Source of the DNA: Oceanospirillum sp048265165
Lineage (GTDB): Bacteria > Pseudomonadota > Gammaproteobacteria > Pseudomonadales > Halomonadaceae
Assembly (NCBI RefSeq): GCF_048265165.1
Contig: NZ_JBLXCD010000001.1
Location: 372,001-436,000 of the forward strand
Reading direction: 5' to 3'
DNA: 64,000 bases
Shown: positions 17,812 through 24,187 of the stretch, in pieces
Position numbering within the stretch: the first letter of the stretch is position 1
Layout: each line of letters starts with the position of its first letter
Translations under genes and position numbers: made by a program
Notes under the pieces: model-generated
Databases searched by the model: none
Seen by the model: only the letters and a program-made list of their open reading frames with translations
Told to the model about the DNA's origin: nothing

Positions 17812-18030
17812 TTAAACCCCATCCAGCACCATCTGCCGGATCTTTACGGCTTTCTCGAAATGATCCAGCCGGTGGGTCTGAATCCACCAGCTTGCAACTT
17901 CCATCAGGGTTTCGGGGTCGTCATTTTTGTTGGCGAAGAAAGCGTAGAAGGAAACACCCACCGCCTCGCCTTTCTGCTGAATCTTCTTATCACACACCTG
18001 AATAATATTACGTCTTAGCGTTTGTCTCAT
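17812..18030 (-). CDS. Small conserved protein of unknown function (DUF6500-like)
   Basis: A 72-aa protein beginning MRQTLRRNIIQVCDKKI. The block VGVSFYAFFANKNDDPETLM, followed by a WWIQTHRLDHFEKAVKI segment, resembles what I recall as the DUF6500 family of small marine-bacterial proteins; this assignment is from memory. I chose the internal ATG at 18030 (weak GAGA upstream) over an ATG at 18099, because the first 23 residues of the longer version look unrelated. No signal peptide or membrane segment. Function unknown. It lies between cbiZ and the nitrilase-fold gene. Confidence 0.6.
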   Translation of the reverse strand: MRQTLRRNIIQVCDKKIQQKGEAVGVSFYAFFANKNDDPETLMEVASWWIQTHRLDHFEKAVKIRQMVLDGV

Positions 18031-18140
18031 GGGTTTCTCGGTTTTATCTGTTCTAATTTCATCAAATTTGACGAGCTGTAAGCCTAAAACAAACACCACT
18101 GTATTGATATACAGTCATGGTAAAAACACGTCTTCAGCCG

Positions 18141-18875
18141 TTATAACTGACCGCCATAGGTGGCTCTTTCCCAGCTAATCGCACCGAATACCGCTTCAAT
18201 CACTGCCTGGGCCATCAGCTCACCAAAGAGCACGTGTTTGCCACAGAACTTAACCTCGGGACCAAAGCCATTCACAAATACCACAGAATCCGTACCCGTG
18301 CCGGTTGCGATCAGTCCGGATACAGGACTTAGCACCTTTGCATTCTGTAAGGCGGCGGCCTTAGCTTCGGTCACCATCATAACTGCCTCCACCAGAGCCG
18401 CCTGAGTCAGACAGGCGTTGGTCAGCAGAATAATGTTGATGGTGCCTATTTCTTCCGGCTCAGAAACCATACGACGGTATTCCGCCTTGTCACCCGCCCT
18501 ACGGGCATTAGAAAAACCAGCTGTCGCCAGAACGAATATCTCAACCCCATCGGCTACCCGCTTGGCTAAATGATAAGAACCCATAGACGCAGCGGTCATC
18601 ATACCAACAAGGTTACCCGTTACCCCGAGGATCTCACCGTAATGGGCAAGGGTCGTTTCTGCAGGCTCATGCTGCTCGGTGTGTTTGGGTACGCGCAAAT
18701 TCAAAACCCCATCCACCCACTGCAGACCACCATTTAACACTCCAGAGCTTAAGACCTGATGAGGCTTTTGCAGATAAACCATCAGATGATCACTGGTGTG
18801 TTCTACAGCGGCAAACTCTCCCAGCGACTGAAGTGAACGCTGGCAGTTAGATTTGTGAGAAAATTGGAAAGTCAT
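18141..18875 (-). CDS. cbiZ: Adenosylcobinamide amidohydrolase (CbiZ)
   Basis: A 244-aa enzyme of the CbiZ family, which removes the aminopropanol tail of adenosylcobinamide (or pseudocobalamin) to give adenosylcobyric acid for cobalamin salvage. Identifying blocks are NACLTQAALVEAVMMVTEAKA near residue 152, SGLIATGTGTDSVVFV near 187 and the SNARRAGD segment near 122. It lies alone among unrelated genes, with no other cobalamin gene in the window. Salvaged B12 could serve methylmalonyl-CoA mutase, needed to use the propionyl-CoA made by MmsA, but that link is inference. Confidence 0.85.
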   Translation of the reverse strand: MTFQFSHKSNCQRSLQSLGEFAAVEHTSDHLMVYLQKPHQVLSSGVLNGGLQWVDGVLNLRVPKHTEQHEPAETTLAHYGEILGVTGNLVGMMTAASMGSYHLAKRVADGVEIFVLATAGFSNARRAGDKAEYRRMVSEPEEIGTINIILLTNACLTQAALVEAVMMVTEAKAAALQNAKVLSPVSGLIATGTGTDSVVFVNGFGPEVKFCGKHVLFGELMAQAVIEAVFGAISWERATYGGQL

Positions 18876-19085
18876 ATCGTCGGATACCGGATGGAATGAA
18901 TGCTGGCTTTATCAGTGATGCTAATATTGCGTTCAGAGTACACAGTTTACCCGATAAGCTTACTTTCAATCACGAATCGCCTGATAGCGACATACCGAAA
19001 TACCAGCAACTTGCCAAGCTTCTGCCGCCTTATTAATATGCCCCGCCTTGTTATTTAATTCGTTATCCGGAAGAAGAAGTCGCTT

Positions 19086-19421
19086 ATGTCCCTGCCTCCA
19101 TGCCCGAAATGTAACTCTGAATTTGTCTATCAGGATCAGGAACTTCTGATCTGCCCGGAATGCGCCCATGAGTGGAATCCCTCAGAACAGCCGGAAGATG
19201 ATTCGCCAACAGCAAAAGACGCTAACGGCACTCAGCTAAACGCCGGCGACAAGATCACCCTGATCAAAGACCTTAAGGTTAAAGGCAGCTCTATGGTGCT
19301 GAAAATCGGCACCAAGGGCCTGATCAAGCGCATTGTTGATGGCAAAGATCACGAGCTGGACTGCCGTTTGGATGGTGCCGGTGACATGATGGTTACCGCT
19401 AAATTTGTGAAACGGGCGTAA
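19086..19421 (+). CDS. yjdM: YjdM (PhnA-like) zinc-ribbon protein
   Basis: A 111-aa protein with an N-terminal zinc ribbon (CPKCNSEFVYQD then CPECAHEW, residues 7-30) and a C-terminal SH3-like domain (GDKITLIKDLKVKGSSMVLK onward, about 52-111). This matches the widespread YjdM family, formerly called PhnA, whose function is unsettled despite the old phosphonate label. Length is typical. It converges with rsuA, the two stop codons being 4 bases apart, with no clear terminator between them. Confidence 0.93.
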   Translation: MSLPPCPKCNSEFVYQDQELLICPECAHEWNPSEQPEDDSPTAKDANGTQLNAGDKITLIKDLKVKGSSMVLKIGTKGLIKRIVDGKDHELDCRLDGAGDMMVTAKFVKRA

Positions 19422-19425
19422 TGTT

Positions 19426-20160
19426 TTAAACGGCTGAAAAAGCGGGCACATCGGTACCCGAGCCATTGCTCCGATCACAGAAAGACTGTATCTCATCGGG
19501 GGTCAGATTACGCCATTGGCCCTCGCAGATATCTAACCGGACAGCACCAATCTGCTCACGGTGCAAAGACCTTACCCGGTTACCCACCGCTGCAAACATG
19601 CGTTTTACCTGATGGTAACGCCCCTCAGTAATCGTCAAAAGAACCTCTCTAGAATTAACAACCTCAAGCTTTGCGGGTTGAGTTGGCTTTGCCTCGCCCT
19701 GCAACAGAATGCCTGCAGCAAAACGTTCCGCCACATGCTCACTTATCGGTCGCGACAAGCCCACACGATAGACTTTTTCACACAGCCGATCCGGGCGAAT
19801 AATCTCAAACGACCAACGGCCATCATCGGTAATCAGTACCAAGCCTGTTGTGTCGGCATCCAGACGGCCCGCCACATGCAACTCCTCGGTATGATCAATA
19901 CCGCTGCCATTAAAAAGTGACGGGTAAGCTTCATCCACGTTAGAGCAGACAGTACCTGCAGGCTTATGCAGCAGCAGGTAGCGAAAAGAACGGGCTGTGA
20001 GCACGGAACCATCCCATGTGATGCAGTTATTCTCATGCACTTGTGCCCGCTCACTTAACACCACACGGCCATTAACCTGAATACGCCCCTGCTGTATCTG
20101 TTCGCGCGCTAGCTCACGCGTCAAGGTGGTACTTTTACAAACAAACTTATCCAGCCGCAT
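19426..20160 (-). CDS. rsuA: 16S rRNA pseudouridine synthase RsuA family
   Basis: A 244-aa enzyme that isomerises a uridine (U516 in E. coli numbering) of 16S rRNA. The N-terminal S4 RNA-binding domain covers residues 1-60 (MRLDKFVCKST), and the catalytic aspartate is in the AGRLDADTTGLVL motif near residue 97. The GRYHQVKRMFAAVGNRV block near 180 is typical of the RsuA/RluB/E/F group. The ATG follows AGGA at about 6 bases. It is the left boundary of the AT-rich accessory operon and looks like ordinary core chromosome. Confidence 0.92.
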   Translation of the reverse strand: MRLDKFVCKSTTLTRELAREQIQQGRIQVNGRVVLSERAQVHENNCITWDGSVLTARSFRYLLLHKPAGTVCSNVDEAYPSLFNGSGIDHTEELHVAGRLDADTTGLVLITDDGRWSFEIIRPDRLCEKVYRVGLSRPISEHVAERFAAGILLQGEAKPTQPAKLEVVNSREVLLTITEGRYHQVKRMFAAVGNRVRSLHREQIGAVRLDICEGQWRNLTPDEIQSFCDRSNGSGTDVPAFSAV

Positions 20161-20536
20161 TGTCCATCCTAAGCAGGGGTAATGTAAGGTGATTTTCTTT
20201 CAGATCAAGATTTCTAGGTAATGAAACATCAAAACTGACGTAACACGGTGTGATCTCTCAGACAAACTGCTGGTTGATCCGGTTGGAAAAAAGCTCTAAG
20301 CCCAGCTTATGTCTGAGCAGTAATCAGGTCACTATATCCACCATACTTGCCTGAAAACTCAGGCTAAACGCAACTGACTGTGTTCTGAAATCATGCAGTT
20401 CATATTGTTTGAGCAATATTGATTACAGGTACGAATTACTCAGCAAAGAACTATATTGATATAGTAAAAGAGAGAGTAGCTATACTCTCTCCTTCTGCAA
20501 TATCCAAGTAAAGTAGTAAATAATCAAATTAAACAG
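20161..20536. other. Intergenic region between rsuA and the viperin operon
   Basis: About 375 bases with no gene that I can support. It carries the rsuA promoter and the terminator of the viperin operon (20462-20491). No tRNA, att-like repeat or integrase remnant was seen. Confidence 0.5.
20462..20491 (-). terminator. Terminator of the viperin operon
   Basis: On the minus strand, perfect 9-base arms GAGAGAGTA and TACTCTCTC with a 4-base loop, followed by TTTTACTAT. It lies about 45 bases beyond the kinase stop codon. Confidence 0.75.
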
Positions 20537-21121
20537 CTAAGCAGTATTTACCACTCCTAGTAAAGAGAGAACACTAGATACTATATCTTCAGTTGGCAAA
20601 GAAGCATCCATCTCAACCCAGCGACGTGAAAATGGGTGATCCGCGTATGCGCGATAGAGTTCATTCAGAGTCTTATCCGCTTTAATTGCCATAGTCTGAC
20701 GGTCTTCGTCTGTATTGCCATCTCGACCAGCAAGCCTTTCTTTCCGAGCGACCAAGGGTAAACCCAGATACACAGTCAGATCAGGCTTTACAAGCTGATC
20801 TTCAACTTCCTGGAGTTGAAAGTGCTGACCGCTTGTTCTCCAGCTATGATAAACCTGCGTGGAGTACCAATAGCGATCAATAACAACACACTTGGCCTCT
20901 TTCAATGCCTGTGAAACACGATTGGATGAACAAATTGCTGTAGAAGCATAAAATAACTGCCTAGCTAATGACTCATCTCCATAAATATCTTCCATTGCTG
21001 GCCGTACAATCTTAAACTTATCCAATGGGGTATTTAAAAAGATACCATTCAATGCACTAGCTAATGCCTTAGCGGTTGTTGACTTTCCAGTACCATCTAA
21101 ACCTTCAACAACAATAAACAT
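20537..21121 (-). CDS. Thymidylate kinase-like nucleotide kinase (viperin-associated)
   Basis: A 194-aa P-loop kinase of the thymidylate-kinase fold. Walker A is GLDGTGKST (residues 7-15, K13), the DRY motif is DRYWYSTQVYH (82-92) and an arginine-rich lid RKERLAGRDGN lies near 128. The dTMP-contacting TREPG block of true Tmk is not present; LNTPLDKFKIVRP stands near that place, so the substrate may not be dTMP. The ATG at 21121 has GGAGG 6 bases upstream; an ATG three bases earlier overlaps the previous stop codon. By analogy with vertebrate CMPK2 beside viperin, it may raise the supply of (d)NMP/NDP or phosphorylate the nucleotide used or made by viperin. That role is inferred. Confidence 0.85.
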   Translation of the reverse strand: MFIVVEGLDGTGKSTTAKALASALNGIFLNTPLDKFKIVRPAMEDIYGDESLARQLFYASTAICSSNRVSQALKEAKCVVIDRYWYSTQVYHSWRTSGQHFQLQEVEDQLVKPDLTVYLGLPLVARKERLAGRDGNTDEDRQTMAIKADKTLNELYRAYADHPFSRRWVEMDASLPTEDIVSSVLSLLGVVNTA

Positions 21122-21351
21122 CATAGACCTCCTTTCACTGAAAATATTACAACTTTGCTTGCTTTTAAAATATCCCACCGCAAATGCTTGGCAGCGTTAC
21201 AACTTCTCGGTGTTAGAGAAACCGTAGTACTCCAACGACCGCAAGGCGCAACTAATCTTGCATGTTTTCGCAAACGTTTATATCGCCAGCCATTTTGGAC
21301 TAACTTGCGGATCATCTGGTTCAGCTCTTTACTGCTACTGAATTTGTACAT
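21121..21351 (-). CDS. HicA-like small protein (dsRBD-fold), no HicB partner
   Basis: A 76-aa protein resembling the HicA mRNA interferase fold: a helix (SSSKELNQMIRKLVQNGW), then a strand pair with a conserved-looking histidine (RLRKHARLVAPCGRWSTTV) and TPRSCNAAKHLRWDILKA. In HicA toxins the histidine of the G-x-H-type strand is catalytic; here H30 in RKHARL is the candidate. The start follows AGGAG at 5 bases, and that ribosome site overlaps the viperin stop codon. The stop codon overlaps the kinase start (ATGATG). No HicB antitoxin is adjacent. It could be a toxin arm, a double-stranded RNA binder or an adaptor. The family assignment is by eye. Confidence 0.65.
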   Translation of the reverse strand: MYKFSSSKELNQMIRKLVQNGWRYKRLRKHARLVAPCGRWSTTVSLTPRSCNAAKHLRWDILKASKVVIFSVKGGL

Positions 21352-21360
21352 AGCAGCTCC

Positions 21361-22239
21361 TTAAGCGTATCTACTCAAAAACGTAGCAATATTAAATTTA
21401 ATTTCTGAGAATGCGGCTTCAACTCCCACATCAAGCAGTGGTTCACTTACAATGTATCCCTCCTGCTCGGCTCCATTTTGATAAAAACGGCCTTCAGGAT
21501 TAATCATTAGATAAGATGCGGTCATGTCTGAATTGTCTTCGACGACCGTCACATCTGAAAATGGAGAGTGCCGTTCAACGTAGTTCTGAAATTCATCATC
21601 ATCTACGGGCCGAATATCTTCATAAACTGGCAGCACTCTAAGTAACTTCCACTTATCAGGTTTAACAAGCTCTATCGTTTGTCCAAGGGATTCGTATAAA
21701 TTGTGTTGATTAACAACAGTATTAACTTTAAATATTCCTAGAGGGTTCAGCTCACGGTACATAGAAGCAATATGAGCAAGCTTATCAGATGAAATCCAAC
21801 TGCCGTTACGATCCATTCTGCCAATATTTTTGGCTATAAGCTCGTCAGCACTATCAAAACTGACACCTAAGACATCAAGCTGTGGAGCGACAGAAAGCAA
21901 AGTTTCATCATCGAGAAATGCTGCATTAGTGATAATAGAGGTGCGAAAACCTTTCTTTTTTGCGTAAAAAAGAGCATCAGAGAAACGCTTCCCCAGTAGC
22001 ATAGGCTCACCACCGGCAATATTTAGGCGGACAGTTTTATAGCCCATAGCATCCATAAGCGGATTAGAGTTAAAAAAATACTCCGAAAGCTTATCGATCA
22101 ATGATTGGACCGCACCTTCTTGCCGGTGCAGTTCTTTGGAATGGCAATCCGCATTCCAGGTTGCGTAACAGTACTCACAACGGTAGTTGCAATGTTCTGT
22201 CATATGGAAGTTGATAACTAACTCGTTTGATTGGGACAT
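21361..22239 (-). CDS. Prokaryotic viperin (radical SAM nucleotide dehydratase, antiviral)
   Basis: A 292-aa radical SAM enzyme. Cluster cysteines are C17, C21 and C24 in CNYRCEYC; NIAGGEP is at 73-79; GVSFDSADE at 125-133; NIGRMDR at 138-144; KVNTVVN at 171-177; and KPDKWKLLRVLP at 193-204. The C-terminal blocks SYLMINPEGRF and LLDVGVEAAF match animal viperin closely. Viperins convert CTP, UTP or GTP to 3'-deoxy-3',4'-didehydro nucleotides that stop viral polymerases, and bacterial ones (pVips) protect against phage. The ATG at 22239 has GGAG 8 bases upstream; a longer frame to 22278 is not favoured. The ribosome site is inside a perfect hairpin. A HicA-like gene and a nucleotide kinase follow with coupled starts. 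Confidence 0.93.
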   Translation of the reverse strand: MSQSNELVINFHMTEHCNYRCEYCYATWNADCHSKELHRQEGAVQSLIDKLSEYFFNSNPLMDAMGYKTVRLNIAGGEPMLLGKRFSDALFYAKKKGFRTSIITNAAFLDDETLLSVAPQLDVLGVSFDSADELIAKNIGRMDRNGSWISSDKLAHIASMYRELNPLGIFKVNTVVNQHNLYESLGQTIELVKPDKWKLLRVLPVYEDIRPVDDDEFQNYVERHSPFSDVTVVEDNSDMTASYLMINPEGRFYQNGAEQEGYIVSEPLLDVGVEAAFSEIKFNIATFLSRYA

Positions 22240-22276
22240 GAATCTATCTCCGTTTGTTGATAACGGAGATAGATTC
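22240..22276 (-). promoter_or_regulatory. Perfect 15-bp hairpin sequestering the viperin ribosome binding site
   Basis: Arms GAATCTATCTCCGTT (22240-22254) and AACGGAGATAGATTC (22262-22276) are exact reverse complements around a 7-base loop. On the minus-strand mRNA the 3' arm contains the GGAG ribosome site and ends directly at the AUG of viperin, so the folded form should block initiation. Confidence 0.8.
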
Positions 22277-22278
22277 AC

Positions 22279-22295
22279 TTAGTGGAATCCACTAA
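22279..22295 (-). repeat. Second inverted repeat in the viperin leader
   Basis: TTAGTGG (22279-22285), AAT, CCACTAA (22289-22295): perfect 7-base arms with a 3-base loop, immediately 5' of the SD hairpin in the mRNA. Together they fill almost the whole 62-base spacer. It could be a protein operator or an RNA processing site. Confidence 0.6.
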
Positions 22296-22301
22296 AAAGC
22301 A

Positions 22302-22982
22302 CTAATCCAAAAAACTTTTTAAAAGTGCGCTGAAATCTTCAGCTTCAAGATATTCATGGTCGATCCACTGCTTAATTTTCAGAGCGCTACCTCCTTCAGG
22401 GTTGAGTGTTTCAGATATATTTCGTGCCGAATCCAAGTCTCCAGAAAGATAGAGGATGATCATTTTGTCAACTTTGGACGCTTGAGCAATATCAGGCGTA
22501 AACAACTCAAGAACTGATGGGTATTTGCCTAATCCGTTATCTGTTACTTGGGGTAACTGTATAAATGGATTTGGCAGCCGACGCTCATCTAAAGAAACAC
22601 TATCTTTTAATGCTGCGAAAAAATCTAATAGCTTCTCAGGTTCAAAACTGATCATCCCAACACGATCCAGCCCTAACAAAAGATTCTCTAACATTTCTGC
22701 TTTTTGTTTTCGTCCTGAATAATCATTAACTATATCAAGAATAATACTTGGTTCAGAATAAAACGCTGATATTAGAACAACATTATAAAGTCGGTTAAAA
22801 TGACAACTCTGATAATAACGTCTCCCTCTACTCCCTATGGCTCCAGTTGGAGCTTTTTTGATTATAATTAGCGCCCCGTTGTCCTCTAGAGTAGTCAATT
22901 TATCCTTAAATTTAGGATATCTAGAGAGTTTTATATCAAAGAGCGCTTTGATTGCCCAAGAACGCGTGTACTCACCGGACAT
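22302..22982 (-). CDS. Hypothetical protein of the viperin operon
   Basis: A 226-aa soluble protein that I do not recognise. It has no signal peptide or clear membrane segment. The N-terminal half is basic and contains GSRGRRYYQSCHFNRLYNVV; the C-terminal half is mostly helical and acidic, with repeated Leu-rich stretches (ENLLLGLDRVG, KLLDFFAALKD, SALLKSFLD). The ATG overlaps the upstream gene by 11 bases, with AAGG about 7 bases before it. Viperin begins 62 bases downstream, across two hairpins. Base composition is AT-rich like its neighbours and unlike the flanking metabolic genes. A sensor or effector that accompanies viperin is possible, but nothing in the sequence proves it. Confidence 0.7.
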   Translation of the reverse strand: MSGEYTRSWAIKALFDIKLSRYPKFKDKLTTLEDNGALIIIKKAPTGAIGSRGRRYYQSCHFNRLYNVVLISAFYSEPSIILDIVNDYSGRKQKAEMLENLLLGLDRVGMISFEPEKLLDFFAALKDSVSLDERRLPNPFIQLPQVTDNGLGKYPSVLELFTPDIAQASKVDKMIILYLSGDLDSARNISETLNPEGGSALKIKQWIDHEYLEAEDFSALLKSFLD

Positions 22983-23325
22983 AACAAACCTTGCCCAAAG
23001 CTGACCTGAGGCCCAGAGACTTCATATCAGGCCGCCATTCATTTGCAAGATCTTCAGCTAAACGATACCAACCTCGCCCTCTACAATTATAATCTTTTGA
23101 TTGAGTTATAGCCTTTAATACACCAAGACAATAACCTGCAAGCAGCGTATCTTTTTGTGCATAAGATATGGAAGTTAGCATCCCTTCCTCTCCAATTTTG
23201 TTATACATTCCAATTAATTCTGAGCATCCTTTTATCAACCTTTCACCATCGCTAATATTTTCAATATCATCAGAAATAACATAAGGACTAATAGCAAAAC
23301 ATAAAAAAAATAAAAAAGTTCTCAC
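22972..23325 (-). CDS. Secreted Rap1a/Tai-immunity-like protein, GTG start
   Basis: A 117-aa protein with an N-terminal signal peptide (FLFFLCFAISPYVIS, cleavage near residue 18). The mature part has DGERLIKGCSEL, then AGYCLGVLKAI and a C-terminal cysteine, a pattern resembling the Rap1a/Tai family of periplasmic immunity proteins. The GTG start overlaps the upstream stop codon (GTGA) and has GGAG 7 bases before it. Its stop overlaps the next gene by 11 bases. Rap1a-family proteins neutralise type VI amidase effectors, but many relatives have no known effector and none is seen here. The family call is tentative. Confidence 0.65.
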   Translation of the reverse strand: MRTFLFFLCFAISPYVISDDIENISDGERLIKGCSELIGMYNKIGEEGMLTSISYAQKDTLLAGYCLGVLKAITQSKDYNCRGRGWYRLAEDLANEWRPDMKSLGLRSALGKVCYVR

Positions 23326-23819
23326 AAATTATCTCCATCAGCATGACTAGCATCATTATTATAACCTACACTAGCAACTAAAGCCGCCAAACCAAATCCC
23401 ATCCCAATCAAAAAAATAATAAAAAACTCTAGAGTATTAGAGTAAAGAAAACTTACACTAGGTATTCCGCCAAACCATATCCAGTAAAATAAGGCAGAAA
23501 AAAATGTAAGCCACCCTGTAAAAGAGAAAAGACTTACGTATTGTAAAAAACCATTCCAACCACTTTGACCTGAATAAATAACTAACCGAACACAGTAAAA
23601 AACCCATACTATCAAGGCGATTTCAACCCAAGAAAGGTCAGCCAGAAAAGCCCCATTTCTAAAAATAGAAAATACACATATGATAGCCACTAATACCCCC
23701 AACCCCCCCATAAAAAGATATGAAAATAATGCATATATCACATGGAAAATAATTTTCAAAAACCCTTTAAATGTAGGTAGGGAAAATACTACCTCCCCTG
23801 ATCTTTCATTCGCTTTCAT
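23322..23819 (-). CDS. Hypothetical inner-membrane protein
   Basis: A 165-aa membrane protein that I do not recognise. Four or five hydrophobic helices are visible: FLKIIFHVIYALFSYLFMG, VLVAIICVFSIF, IALIVWVFYCVRLVIY, LTFFSALFYWIWFG and FFIIFLIGMGFGLAALVAS. The N-terminus is charged and cytoplasmic-looking. The ATG at 23819 has GGA at 7 bases; ATGs at 23831 and 23858 are alternatives without ribosome sites. It is the first gene of the AT-rich minus-strand cluster and overlaps the Rap1a-like gene by 4 bases. It could anchor or export a partner, but this is only suggested by position. Confidence 0.65.
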   Translation of the reverse strand: MKANERSGEVVFSLPTFKGFLKIIFHVIYALFSYLFMGGLGVLVAIICVFSIFRNGAFLADLSWVEIALIVWVFYCVRLVIYSGQSGWNGFLQYVSLFSFTGWLTFFSALFYWIWFGGIPSVSFLYSNTLEFFIIFLIGMGFGLAALVASVGYNNDASHADGDNL

Positions 23820-23858
23820 TTTAAATTCCATTAAAAAACAACAGTTAAACCAGATCAA

Positions 23859-24187
23859 CTATGGAAGCTTTTAAAATAAGGAAAAAGAATAAATTCGAAA
23901 AATTTTACTAGCATCCATACTGACAACTGATAATTTTACAGAGCATACTAATATTAATAGCACTCCATACGCCCAAATTTTAACGATATCCACATCACGG
24001 GTAAATACGCAGATCGCCACGCTCCTATGACAGGTTTACAACAACCATTAAAATTTCCCTTTACGTTAACGTCAACTTAGATTAAATTTACTGCATCTGA
24101 TTATTAGAGCCGGTGCATCAGACCATCCACCAAGGGTCAGCACAGGCCAAGAGACAACAACAAATAAAGCTAGAAAGAGGCAACGCC
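23859..24187. other. Divergent intergenic region: accessory operon and liuA promoters
   Basis: About 330 AT-rich bases that should hold the promoter of the viperin-containing operon to the left and the liuA promoter to the right. The LiuR palindrome at 24060-24075 lies close to liuA. No other repeated element was found. Confidence 0.5.
24060..24075. promoter_or_regulatory. Putative LiuR operator upstream of liuA
   Basis: TTTACGTTAACGTCAA, 112 bases before the liuA start. It matches the other four copies in at least 14 of 16 positions. Confidence 0.8.

Noticed and set aside
22279..22295. Terminator between the 226-aa gene and viperin
   Set aside because: The inverted repeat lacks a following T tract on the minus strand, so I treat it as regulatory or structural rather than as a terminator.
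20161..24187. Mobile element carrying the viperin operon
   Set aside because: No integrase, transposase, tRNA or flanking direct repeat was found, so transfer is suggested only by base composition and context.
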